Shown here: in pieces, positions 7,674 through 15,714 of the stretch
Numbering within the stretch: the stretch's first letter is position 1
Layout of the letters: each line of letters starts with the position of its first letter
Notes under the pieces: generated by a model
The model's input: the letters and a program-made list of their open reading frames with translations, nothing else
Databases searched by the model: none
Told to the model about the DNA's origin: nothing
NCBI GenBank assembly: GCA_034669145.1
Contig: JAXDNY010000274.1
Span: forward strand, 1-56,524
Direction of reading: 5' to 3'
DNA: 56,524 nt
Source of the DNA: PALSA-894 sp034669145
GTDB taxonomy: Bacteria > Pseudomonadota > Alphaproteobacteria > Rhizobiales > Xanthobacteraceae
Made by a program: the position numbers and the translations under genes

Positions 7674-10016
7674 TCAGGTGACAGGCTGCGTGCCTGCCCC
7701 TCCCTTCCTGATCCAGAATTGATACATGCCGAGAAACGTATGCGGGCGCGCCTGCTCGAACGCATGCCAATGGTCGAGGTCCGTCATCGTCAGGTCATCG
7801 GGATTGGCCGCCGCATATTGCCCGGCGGTGGCACGGGAAAGCTGAAATCCCAGGAATTCGAGCCCGGTCTCGCGGATGAAACGAGCGATCTTTGGAATGG
7901 TGAGACACTGCTCCGAGACGTGAAACAAGAGATCGCGGCATTCGCTCATGCTGAAAAAGTCAGGAAACCCCAGGTTCATTCGCATCGGGGCGTCTTCCGG
8001 CAGCGCCACGATAGCGGCGCGGGCGCGGCGAATCCCTGCCGCATCGGACGTGAAACCATGCTCTGCGATGAACGCACGGCACGCCGTTACCTCGGTGCGG
8101 GCAAGTTCGCTGTAGAACCCGAGCAGCATGAGCCCGCCGGGGCGGAGCAGATCGAGCAGCCGGCTCCACGCGCCGAACGGTTCCGCCATATGGTGCAGCA
8201 CACCGCTCGCCTGGATCACATCGAACTGACGGTCGAGTTCACCGAGCCGCAGGATGTCGGCCTGCCCGTAGTCGATGTTCCGGAGCCCGAGTTCAGCCGT
8301 CTTTCGCGCGGCGTAGCCGAGACTTGCGCGGCTCAGATCGACGGCAAGGATGCGCGCTGACGATACCCGCGCGGCAAACTCTACTGGTTGCTGCCCCGTG
8401 CCGCAGCCCGCGATAAGCACGTCCAGCGGTGCTCGATCGACCGGAGTGAGCCGGGCCGATGGCAGCATCGAGCGCAGGTAAGCGTCGAAGGATATCGGCT
8501 GGCCGGGCGGTGTCGTCTTGATCCAGCGCGGAAACGGGTTTTCTTCATATTGTTGCCGCACCGCGAGCGATGTCGTGTCATCGATCGAGGTGAGTTGCGG
8601 GACGGCGGCCGCCATGACGCGCTCGCGCGCAGGTTCGCGGACCTGCTGTGCAATGACCGCCTCCAGCGCCGTACTCGACGGCCGATCCAGCAGGCGGTCA
8701 TGCCCAGGCTGGAGATTGAGCGGGCCGTAACAAGCGATCGTTGCGACAAGCAACGCGGGCGGTGTGACGCCGGCAACAGAAATGTCCGCGAACCGTTGGC
8801 GCAGCTTGCCTACGTCCGCCTCCTCCGCGGTGTCCAGATCGAACACGTATTCATTGATGAAGCATTGGCGCGCGAGACTGCATGCGAAGGGCAGTAACGT
8901 ATCCGCCTCCGGCCCGGACGGAGCCTGCTGGCAAAGAGCCAGAATACCCCGCCGGGCGGCCACGAGAAGCGCCTCAAGTTGCACATCGGCCACGGGCGCA
9001 TTTTCGAGCAGCGCCCCAAGCAACGCGTCAGTCGCAAGCGCCCGCAATTCCTGCGGCGCGAGCGCACGACCGCGCTGCGGCATGTCCGCGAGCGCATCGG
9101 CAACCGCTCCCTTGTCCTTCAGGAACGCCGCCGCAAAGGGGGCAAAGAGGCTCGGACGGCTCCACGGCTCGGTCAACGCCGCACCCAGCAGATCGCGCAA
9201 TTGCGGAACGTTCGGGCACCTGTTCAGCCCGCGTGCGCAGGCGACGAACAAGTCTTTCGCTTCCCGCGTCGGCCGGATCGTGAGCGCCTTGCACAGCAGC
9301 GTCATCGCGGCGAAAGCATCGTCCCGCATGAGAAGGGCGAGCGCCGAACCGACCATCGCTTCACTGAAATCCGGGCGCAGGTCGAGAGCCTGACGATAAC
9401 GTTGCAGCGCAGGCTCGATGCGGCCGCGCGCGAGCAGCGTTCCTGCGAGGTTGTTGAGCGCCTCCGGATAGGCAGGACGCAGGGACAGCGTCCGCTCGTA
9501 GACGGTGATGGCTTGGTCGGGACGGCCGCGCGCGAGGTGCACATTGGCGAGATTGAAATGGGCCTCCGCCAGATTTGGCGCCAGTTCGATCAGCCGCTCA
9601 TAAGCTGCCTGCGCGTCCGCCAGACGGCCAAGAGCCTTGAGGCCGTTTCCCAGGTTAAGGTGAGCCTCGGCAAAATCCGGCTGCAATGCGATGGCGCGCT
9701 CGTTGTGCAGGACGACGTCGGCAAATCGCCCAAGCTGAGCCATGGCGAGGCCGAGATGATAATGCCCTTGGGGATTACGCTCGTTTAGCGCCAGCGAGCG
9801 TCCGATGAGATCCGCCGCAGCCTCGGCGCGGCTTAGCTGCAGCAACAGAAGGCCGAGATAGTGAAGTCCGCCGGCGTGGAGCGGATCGACCGCCAGGAGC
9901 TTGCGGTAAGCGGCTTCAGCCTCGGGAAGACGTCCCTGTTGATGCAGCTTCACCGCCGAACCGAAGAACTCCTCCGCGGCATGTGGCGCTGGGGAGCGTG
10001 GGAACCAGTCAGTCAT
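7674..10016 (-). CDS. TPR-methyltransferase fusion protein (paralogue 2)
   Basis: This 780-residue protein has the same layout as paralogue 1 at 3148-5409. TPRs occupy about residues 10-240 (with an extra repeat compared with paralogue 1). The unknown middle region contains CSLARQCFINEYVF and QQYEENPFPRWIK near residue 485. The C-terminal methyltransferase has LDVLIAGCGTGQQPVEFA near 530 and ASGVLHHMAEPFGAW. The tail LDHWHAFE...YQFWIRK is also shared. The two paralogues face each other across the porin. It starts 7 bases after the methyltransferase at 10024-10668, so the two are probably one operon. Substrate unknown; protein or surface-glycan methylation is inferred. Confidence 0.85.
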   Translation of the reverse strand: MTDWFPRSPAPHAAEEFFGSAVKLHQQGRLPEAEAAYRKLLAVDPLHAGGLHYLGLLLLQLSRAEAAADLIGRSLALNERNPQGHYHLGLAMAQLGRFADVVLHNERAIALQPDFAEAHLNLGNGLKALGRLADAQAAYERLIELAPNLAEAHFNLANVHLARGRPDQAITVYERTLSLRPAYPEALNNLAGTLLARGRIEPALQRYRQALDLRPDFSEAMVGSALALLMRDDAFAAMTLLCKALTIRPTREAKDLFVACARGLNRCPNVPQLRDLLGAALTEPWSRPSLFAPFAAAFLKDKGAVADALADMPQRGRALAPQELRALATDALLGALLENAPVADVQLEALLVAARRGILALCQQAPSGPEADTLLPFACSLARQCFINEYVFDLDTAEEADVGKLRQRFADISVAGVTPPALLVATIACYGPLNLQPGHDRLLDRPSSTALEAVIAQQVREPARERVMAAAVPQLTSIDDTTSLAVRQQYEENPFPRWIKTTPPGQPISFDAYLRSMLPSARLTPVDRAPLDVLIAGCGTGQQPVEFAARVSSARILAVDLSRASLGYAARKTAELGLRNIDYGQADILRLGELDRQFDVIQASGVLHHMAEPFGAWSRLLDLLRPGGLMLLGFYSELARTEVTACRAFIAEHGFTSDAAGIRRARAAIVALPEDAPMRMNLGFPDFFSMSECRDLLFHVSEQCLTIPKIARFIRETGLEFLGFQLSRATAGQYAAANPDDLTMTDLDHWHAFEQARPHTFLGMYQFWIRKGGAGTQPVT

Positions 10017-10023
10017 TTGGCCT

Positions 10024-10668
10024 TCAGTCGCGCTGGCGGTATGTCGCCCAGAAGGTTCCGTCGGCGATGATGTCGGTCGTCCTTTCGCGCGCCAGCCGGC
10101 CGTCCCTCACTGGCTCGAACTCGGCCGAAAGCATCGACTTGATGTCGAGGCCGTCGTTCACCCAGCCCATCTCGACGGTCGGGATCGAGCGCACATTGCC
10201 GTTGACGGCAAACAGGTTTCCGCCGGGCTTGAGCGCCGCACGGATGAGCGCGATGTCGTGTGCCGGCGCCGCGCAGTGCTGCAGCACCCAGATCGAGAGC
10301 ACCGTGTCGAACCTCAGGCCGCGCGCAATGAGCCCCTCGAGCATCTCGTGCGAGCACGACATGAATCGATCCGTACGGGTGTAGATCACCGACAAAGCGC
10401 GCATGCTCGGGCTGATGTCGATACCGACAATGCGGCAGTTGTGTCGCTTGATCAGCTCATGGGACATCCGCCCGATGCCGCAGCCGTAATCGAGCAGGAG
10501 CGAGTCCGCCGTGATGTCGAATTGCTCCGCGATCAGGTCCGCGAGATACGGCGTCTCCTTCTCCCAACGCTCTGCCGTGGTCGCGCCCTCCGGCGTCATG
10601 ATGATCGCCATCGCCTGCGCGATGTCGTTCACGCTGAAAACTTGCGGATTGTAGGTGGGCTGCTGCAT
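10024..10668 (-). CDS. Class I SAM-dependent methyltransferase
   Basis: This 214-residue protein has motif I LLLDYGCGIGRMSHELI at about residues 57-73, then IVGIDISPSMRALS and the post-motif VLSIWVLQHCAAPAHD and LKPGGNLFAVNG. It is a stand-alone methyltransferase whose substrate cannot be told from the sequence. It lies 57 bases downstream of gatB on the same strand and 7 bases upstream of the TPR-methyltransferase, so it is more likely functionally tied to the latter. Confidence 0.85.
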   Translation of the reverse strand: MQQPTYNPQVFSVNDIAQAMAIIMTPEGATTAERWEKETPYLADLIAEQFDITADSLLLDYGCGIGRMSHELIKRHNCRIVGIDISPSMRALSVIYTRTDRFMSCSHEMLEGLIARGLRFDTVLSIWVLQHCAAPAHDIALIRAALKPGGNLFAVNGNVRSIPTVEMGWVNDGLDIKSMLSAEFEPVRDGRLARERTTDIIADGTFWATYRQRD

Positions 10669-10725
10669 GAAACGCTTGTCCCCGAACGGAAACGGCCGGT
10701 CAACCCGCGCTGCGCCGCGGCTGAG

Positions 10726-12174
10726 TCACAGCCCGAGCTTGGCCTTGAGCAGGTCGTTGACCGCCTGCGGGTTCGCCTTGCCGCCCGAGGCCTTCATCAC
10801 CTGCCCGACGAACCAGCCGGCAAGCTGCGGTTTCGCCTTCGCCTGCGCGACCTTGTCGGGATTTGCCGCGATGATCTCGTCGATCATTGTCTCGATGGCG
10901 CCGGTGTCGGTGACCTGCTTCATGCCGCGCCCTTCCACGATCGCGCGCGGGTCGCCGCCTTCGGACCAAACGATCTCGAACAGGTCCTTGGCGATCTTGC
11001 CGGAGATGACCCCCTCCCCGATCAGGTCGAGGATCGCGCCGAGCTGCGCGGCCGAGACCGGCGACTCCTCGATGTCTCTGCCTTCCTTGTTGAGGCGGCC
11101 GGCGAGCTCGTTGATCACCCAGTTGGCCGCAAGCTTGGCGTCGCGGCCCTTCGCCACCGCCTCGAAGAAATCCGCCGTGACCCGCTCGGCGACCAGAACG
11201 CCCGCGTCATAGCCGGACAGTCCCTCCGCGATGAACCGCGCCTTCTTCTCATCCGGCAGCTCCGGCAAATGCGCCTTCAGCGCATCGACGTCGTCCTGCG
11301 TCAGCTCCAGCGGCAACAGATCCGGATCGGGGAAATAGCGGTAATCGTGCGCCTCCTCCTTGGAGCGCATCGAGCGCGTCTCGCGCTTGTTCGGGTCGTA
11401 GAGCCGCGTTTCCTGGTCGATCGTGCCGCCATCCTCGATGATGGCGATCTGGCGCCGCGCCTCGTGCTCGATGGCGTCGCCGATAAAGCTGATCGAGTTC
11501 ATGTTCTTGATCTCGCAGCGCGTGCCGAGCGGCGCGCCGGGCTTGCGCACCGAGACGTTCACGTCGGCGCGCAAGCTCCCCTTCTCCATGTCGCCGTCGC
11601 AGGTGCCGAGATAGCGCAAGATCGAGCGCAGCTTCGTCACATAGGCCTTGGCCTGCTCGGACGAGCGGATGTCGGGCTTCGACACGATCTCCATCAAGGC
11701 GACGCCCGAGCGGTTGAGGTCGACATAGGAGTACGCCGGGTGCCGGTCGTGCAGGAGCTTGCCGGCGTCCTGTTCGAGATGCAGCCGCTCGATGCCGACC
11801 GTGACGCTCTCGCCGTCGGGAACATCGACGATCACCTCGCCCTCGCCGACGATCGGCGACTTGTACTGGCTGATCTGGTAGCCTTGCGGCAGATCGGGAT
11901 AGAAATAGTTCTTCCGGTCGAACACCGATTTCAGATTGATCCGCGCCTTCAGGCCAAGCCCGGTGCGCACCGCCTGCCGCACGCATTCGGCGTTGATCAC
12001 CGGCAGCATGCCGGGCATCGCGGCATCGACCAGAGAGACGTGATCGTTCGGCGCACCGCCGAACTCGGTCGAGGCGCCGGAGAACAGTTTCGCCTTGGAG
12101 GTGACCTGCGCATGGACCTCCAGGCCGATCACGACTTCGTAGCCCTGAATCAGCTTCGCCGTTGCGGTTTCCAT
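10726..12174 (-). CDS. gatB: Asp/Glu-tRNA amidotransferase subunit B
   Basis: GatB phosphorylates mischarged Glu-tRNA(Gln)/Asp-tRNA(Asn) and completes transamidation with GatA and GatC. The 482-residue protein shows YEVVIGLEVHAQVTSKAKLF at the N-terminus, KNYFYPDLPQGYQISQY, the EIVSKPDIRSSEQA segment, and a C-terminal YqeY-like tRNA-binding domain ending in VNDLLKAKLGL. The start is set at ATG 12174 (METATAKL), which matches the family; an in-frame GTG at 12195 would add seven residues. Unlike in a compact gatCAB operon, gatB is separated from gatA by about 1.3 kb containing two small minus-strand genes and one opposite small gene. Confidence 0.97.
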   Translation of the reverse strand: METATAKLIQGYEVVIGLEVHAQVTSKAKLFSGASTEFGGAPNDHVSLVDAAMPGMLPVINAECVRQAVRTGLGLKARINLKSVFDRKNYFYPDLPQGYQISQYKSPIVGEGEVIVDVPDGESVTVGIERLHLEQDAGKLLHDRHPAYSYVDLNRSGVALMEIVSKPDIRSSEQAKAYVTKLRSILRYLGTCDGDMEKGSLRADVNVSVRKPGAPLGTRCEIKNMNSISFIGDAIEHEARRQIAIIEDGGTIDQETRLYDPNKRETRSMRSKEEAHDYRYFPDPDLLPLELTQDDVDALKAHLPELPDEKKARFIAEGLSGYDAGVLVAERVTADFFEAVAKGRDAKLAANWVINELAGRLNKEGRDIEESPVSAAQLGAILDLIGEGVISGKIAKDLFEIVWSEGGDPRAIVEGRGMKQVTDTGAIETMIDEIIAANPDKVAQAKAKPQLAGWFVGQVMKASGGKANPQAVNDLLKAKLGL

Positions 12175-12263
12175 CGTTTCGCCGTCAAATCTCACGTGTT
12201 CCGCCGGAGTCCGCCGGAACGCTGCGCCGCGTCAATCGTTGTTCCGGATTAGCGGAGCACGCA

Positions 12264-12434
12264 ATGGCTGACAATCATGGAAAAAGCGGGATGTTCGGCC
12301 TGGTGCTCGGCGGCGTGGTCGTCGCCGCCGCGGCGATTTTCATCCTGACCGGCGGCGAACTCGGCGGCAAAAAGGGCATCAAGAGCGATGCCGACCTGCC
12401 GCCGGTGACGACGCCGGCCAATCCGCCCAAATAG
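12264..12434 (+). CDS. Small single-pass membrane protein, unknown
   Basis: This 56-residue protein (MADNHGKSGMFGLVLGGVVV...) has a hydrophobic helix at about residues 10-29, followed by a Lys/Gly-rich segment and a Pro-rich tail. The start ATG 12264 has AGCGGAG just upstream. It is divergent from gatB and its stop codon abuts the convergent NTF2-like gene at 12435. I recognise no family; it resembles small conserved hypotheticals of rhizobia. Confidence 0.6.
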   Translation: MADNHGKSGMFGLVLGGVVVAAAAIFILTGGELGGKKGIKSDADLPPVTTPANPPK

Positions 12435-12866
12435 CTAGGCGGCCGGTGGGACCTGCAACCAGGTCCCCAGCGCCTGCTCGACCGCATCGAACGTGTCGCT
12501 GAATTCGCGGAACTCGATCAGCTTCCCATCGCGAAACCGCAGGAAATTCACGAGCCGCATACGCAAGGTGCGATTCGTGGCGCGCTGCACGAAGGCCACA
12601 TTGGCGAGCACCGCCGCGCGGTCCCCTTCGACGATCACAATCTCGGGGGTGTGGCTCTCGAGCGCATAGGCGTTGCCGATCGTGGCGAGAACGTCGAGGA
12701 CCGCAGCCTTGCCGCGCCGCGGGCCCTCGAAAGGAAACACCTGCACGGGCCCATGGATCATCCAGTCGATATCGTCGTGGATCAGCGCCGATACCCGCTC
12801 GGCGTCGCCCTTGCGGTAGGCCTCATAGAGCGCATTCACGGACGCTCTCGTCGCGGGGTCGGCCAC
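12435..12866 (-). CDS. NTF2/SnoaL-like protein
   Basis: This 143-residue protein has the cone-shaped alpha+beta NTF2/SnoaL pattern: an N-terminal helix VNALYEAYRKGDAERVSALI, then HDDIDWMIHGP, a G.AAV helix, and strands ending in FREFSDTFDAVEQAL. Members include ketosteroid-isomerase-like enzymes and small-ligand-binding proteins; the ligand here is unknown. The gene is between the 95-residue hypothetical and gatB on the same strand. Confidence 0.8.
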   Translation of the reverse strand: MADPATRASVNALYEAYRKGDAERVSALIHDDIDWMIHGPVQVFPFEGPRRGKAAVLDVLATIGNAYALESHTPEIVIVEGDRAAVLANVAFVQRATNRTLRMRLVNFLRFRDGKLIEFREFSDTFDAVEQALGTWLQVPPAA

Positions 12867-13053
12867 CGAAACCTCCCGGTATCGTTGTACTCCTCAGTCA
12901 ATTCCGAAATTCACGGCGGCACCACGTGAAAGTCGTTCTGTCCACAGCACAGCGGCGACCAAGGCCCCGCGAATTCCTGTGCAAGTTGAACACCTGCAAT
13001 CTTGGCAGAAGTTCCGCGGCATAACAACGCAAGAGCGTGGTTGGCGGCACCGT

Positions 13054-13341
13054 TCAAACCAGCAACGCCGCCGTGATCGCGCTCCATTCCGTTTCGAGCG
13101 CGTCCGAGCACACCGGTTTGCCGGCGGCGCGGTACCAATAGCCCGCGTTCGGCAGATCGCCTTCCACGCGATGCAGATAGGCGTGCACCCACGCGGCCTC
13201 GCGCGAGTCGTCATTCATGACGATCTTGTGCGCCCTGTCCCACTCGCCCTTCGCCGCCCACCACAGCGCTTCCACGGGCGGCACAAGATCGCGCGGCGAC
13301 GCTGCCTTGGCGATCGATGTTGTGAATTCGGCGAGGGTCAT
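13054..13341 (-). CDS. Conserved hypothetical protein downstream of gatA
   Basis: This 95-residue soluble protein starts at ATG 13341 (MTLAEFTTSI). An upstream in-frame extension to 13449 is rejected because it is entirely made of the palindromic repeat at 13350-13453. The protein contains ALWWAAKGEWDRAHKIV and AWVHAYLHRVEGDLPNAGYW, a helical pattern rich in Trp and His reminiscent of a TPR-like hairpin. The family function is unknown to me. It probably belongs to the gatA transcript. Confidence 0.7.
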   Translation of the reverse strand: MTLAEFTTSIAKAASPRDLVPPVEALWWAAKGEWDRAHKIVMNDDSREAAWVHAYLHRVEGDLPNAGYWYRAAGKPVCSDALETEWSAITAALLV

Positions 13342-13349
13342 GCTGAAAT

Positions 13350-13453
13350 CCTCATCCTGAGGAGCGAGCGCAGCGAGCGTCTCGAAGGATGGCAACAAGT
13401 GAGCCTCTTGCCATGGTTCGAGACGCGCCCTGCGGGCGCTCCTCACCATGAGG
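13350..13453. repeat. Imperfect 43-bp inverted repeat (rhizobial extragenic palindrome)
   Basis: The left arm (13350-13392) and right arm (13411-13453) are reverse complements at 35 of 43 positions, with an 18-base loop. The element begins CCTCATCCTGAGGAGC and ends CTCACCATGAGG. It fills the space between the gatA stop and the 95-residue gene start almost exactly. Sequences of this kind are dispersed in many copies in Bradyrhizobium-like genomes, as I recall; copy number here cannot be checked. Confidence 0.85.
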
Positions 13454-13458
13454 AGAAG

Positions 13459-14964
13459 CTACCACCACCTCTCCGGCGAAAAGCTCCCCGCCGCGTCCTC
13501 GATCTTCTGGCCGAGCGCGAACAGCGTCTCCTCGTCGAACGGCTTGCCGATCAGTTGCAGCCCGAGCGGCAAACCTTGCGCGTCGAGTCCCGCCGGAACC
13601 GCGATGCCCGGCAGCCCGGCCATGTTCACCGTCACGGTGAACACGTCGTTCAAATACATCTCGACCGGATCGGCACCCTTCTCGCCGATCGCGAATGCGG
13701 CCGACGGCGTCGCGGGCGTGAGCATCGCGTCGATCCCGGCATTGAAGCAATCCTCGAAGTCGCGCTTGATCAGCGTCCGCACCTTCTGTGCGCGGATGTA
13801 ATACGCGTCGTAATAGCCGGCGGAGAGCACATAGGTGCCGATCATCACGCGGCGGCGCACTTCCGCGCCGAACCCTTCCGCGCGGGTGCCCTCATACATG
13901 CCGATGACGTTGCGTCCCGGCACGCGCAGCCCGTAGCGCACGCCGTCATAGCGCGCGAGGTTCGACGAAGCCTCGGCCGGCGCCACGATGTAGTAAGCCG
14001 GCAACGCGTATTTCGTATGCGGCAGCGAGACGTCCACCATCTCGGCGCCCGCATCCTTCAGCCACGCGATCCCCTGGCTCCACAGCGTCTCGATCTCGCC
14101 CGGCATGCCGTCGAGGCGATATTCCTTCGGGATGCCGATGCGCATGCCCTTCACGGGACGCGCAAGCGCGGCCTCGTAGTCCGGCACTGGCAGATCGACC
14201 GACGTCGTATCCTTCGGATCGTGCCCGGCCATCGAGCGCATCAGCATCGCGGTGTCGCGCACCGTGCGAGCGATCGGACCGGCCTGATCGAGCGAGGACG
14301 CAAACGCCACGATGCCCCAGCGCGAACAGCGCCCATAGGTCGGCTTCAAGCCGACCGTGCCGGTGAAGGCGGCGGGCTGCCGAATGGACCCGCCCGTATC
14401 CGTGGCGGTTGCGCCGAGGCAGAGCCCCGCCGCCACCGCCGCGGCCGATCCGCCCGACGAGCCTCCCGGCACCAGAAACGCGCCTTCGATTCTGCCGCCT
14501 GATGCCGCGCCGACATTCGAGCCGCGCCGTCGCCACGGGTTCACGACCGGCCCGAAGCACGAGGTCTCGTTCGACGAGCCCATCGCGAACTCGTCGTTGT
14601 TGAGCTTGCCCAGCATCACGGCGCCGTCGCGCCACAGGTTCGCCGTGACGGTCGACTCGTAGGTCGGCGTGAATTCATCGAGGATGCGCGAGCACGCGGT
14701 CGTGCGCATATCCCTGGTGCAGAACAGGTCCTTGATGCCGAGCGGAATGCCTTCGAGCGGCCCGCCCTCGCCTTTCTGCAATCGCGCATCGGACGCGCGC
14801 GCCATGTCGCGCGCATGCTCCGGCGTTTCCTTCACGAACGCATTGAGCGCGCGCGCCGCCTCGACCGCGCCGATATGCGCGTCGGTCAGCTCCGTGGCGG
14901 TGATGTCCTTCTTGCGCAGACGGTCGCGGGCTTCGGCGAGCGTGAGCGATGTGAGATCGGTCAT
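13459..14964 (-). CDS. gatA: Asp/Glu-tRNA amidotransferase subunit A
   Basis: GatA is the amidase-signature glutaminase subunit that supplies ammonia to GatB. The 501-residue protein has the Ser-cisSer-Lys apparatus: Lys78 in GIPLGIKDLF, the GGSSGGSAAAVAAGL loop, and DTGGSIRQPAAFTG carrying the nucleophile, then GLKPTYGRCSRWG. Length and motifs are normal. Its start overlaps the stop of the upstream 80-residue gene by 4 bases (ATGA), implying translational coupling. Confidence 0.97.
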   Translation of the reverse strand: MTDLTSLTLAEARDRLRKKDITATELTDAHIGAVEAARALNAFVKETPEHARDMARASDARLQKGEGGPLEGIPLGIKDLFCTRDMRTTACSRILDEFTPTYESTVTANLWRDGAVMLGKLNNDEFAMGSSNETSCFGPVVNPWRRRGSNVGAASGGRIEGAFLVPGGSSGGSAAAVAAGLCLGATATDTGGSIRQPAAFTGTVGLKPTYGRCSRWGIVAFASSLDQAGPIARTVRDTAMLMRSMAGHDPKDTTSVDLPVPDYEAALARPVKGMRIGIPKEYRLDGMPGEIETLWSQGIAWLKDAGAEMVDVSLPHTKYALPAYYIVAPAEASSNLARYDGVRYGLRVPGRNVIGMYEGTRAEGFGAEVRRRVMIGTYVLSAGYYDAYYIRAQKVRTLIKRDFEDCFNAGIDAMLTPATPSAAFAIGEKGADPVEMYLNDVFTVTVNMAGLPGIAVPAGLDAQGLPLGLQLIGKPFDEETLFALGQKIEDAAGSFSPERWW

Positions 14965-15203
14965 TCGGGAGCGTCGCAGACGAAATTGTTCTTCGGCTCA
15001 GGCTTCTTGAGTTCGGACGGCGCCACCTGCCGGATCAGGATCGTGCCGTCAGGCTGCTCCTCGCGATAAAGCTCACCCGGCTGCGGCAGACCCATCGCGC
15101 GCAGGTCCTCCGCCGTATGCCCGGCCGGCATCTGCCCGGTGGAGATGATGTCCACCAGCGCCCAGATGCGCTCCTGATCGGCCTGCTGGCATGCCCAGCA
15201 CAT
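14961..15203 (-). CDS. Small CxxC protein between gatC and gatA, unknown
   Basis: This 80-residue protein begins MCWACQQADQERIWALVD. A CxxC pair at residues 2-5 and a third cysteine near the C-terminus (NNFVCDAPE) could bind metal or form a disulfide. The middle, TAEDLRAMGLPQPGELYREE, is soluble and acidic. The 4-base overlap with gatA argues strongly that it is translated and linked to amidotransferase expression. I do not recognise the family. Confidence 0.7.
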   Translation of the reverse strand: MCWACQQADQERIWALVDIISTGQMPAGHTAEDLRAMGLPQPGELYREEQPDGTILIRQVAPSELKKPEPKNNFVCDAPE

Positions 15204-15215
15204 CAGAACTCTCCT

Positions 15216-15363
15216 GTCGTCCCGGAAGCCGCGCAGCGGCTATCCGGGACCCATAACCACGATGAGTACAGTATCGGGAGCGCGGTGGTTATGGATCCCG
15301 GCTCTCGCCATAGCGCGTCGCAGACGCGCGTAAACGCGCTTGAGGCTCGGCCGGGATGACGAC
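15216..15363. repeat. Nested inverted repeat element (rhizobial extragenic palindrome)
   Basis: The inner arms CCGGGACCCATAACCAC (15244-15260) and GTGGTTATGGATCCCGG (15285-15301) pair at 16 of 17 positions. The outer ends GTCGTCCCGG (15216-15225) and CCGGGATGACGAC (15351-15363) are also inverted. The layout matches a widespread Bradyrhizobium-type extragenic repeat (outer CCGGGA-type ends around a central GGATCCCGG arm). It separates gatC from the 80-residue gene and gatA. Confidence 0.82.
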
Positions 15364-15369
15364 CGGTTC

Positions 15370-15657
15370 TCATTCCACCACCTTCGGCACCAGAAAAAAA
15401 TGATCCTCAGTCGCCGGTGCGTTCTTCACGACGTCGTCCGCGATGCCGCCGTCGGTCACCACGTCCTCGCGCTTCTTCATCGCCATCGGCGTCACCGACG
15501 TCATCGGCTCGACGCCCTCGACGTTCACCTCCTGCAACTGCTCGACGAACGCCAGCATGGCGTTGAGCTCACCCTTCAGGTGCTCGACCTCGTCGTCCTT
15601 GACCGCGATGCGCGCGAGATGCGCGATGCGGCGGACGGTGGCGGTGTCAACGGACAT
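15370..15657 (-). CDS. gatC: Asp/Glu-tRNA amidotransferase subunit C
   Basis: GatC is the small subunit that clamps GatA to GatB. The 95-residue protein has the family pattern VRRIAHLARIAVKDDEVEHL, then ELNAMLAFVEQLQEVNVEGV and EPMTSVTPMAMKKREDVVTDG, and is normal length. It is the first gene of the gat group; a 148-base palindromic repeat separates it from the rest. Confidence 0.97.
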   Translation of the reverse strand: MSVDTATVRRIAHLARIAVKDDEVEHLKGELNAMLAFVEQLQEVNVEGVEPMTSVTPMAMKKREDVVTDGGIADDVVKNAPATEDHFFLVPKVVE

Positions 15658-15714
15658 TCGGACCTCGAAACGTTGGCGGCCGTCTTAGCAGAGAGCCATT
15701 CGGCGCCGCAACGC

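Noticed and set aside
10258..12252. 664-codon plus-strand open frame opposite gatB
   Set aside because: GatB is unambiguous on the other strand; the antisense product is low-complexity Arg/Ala/Leu.
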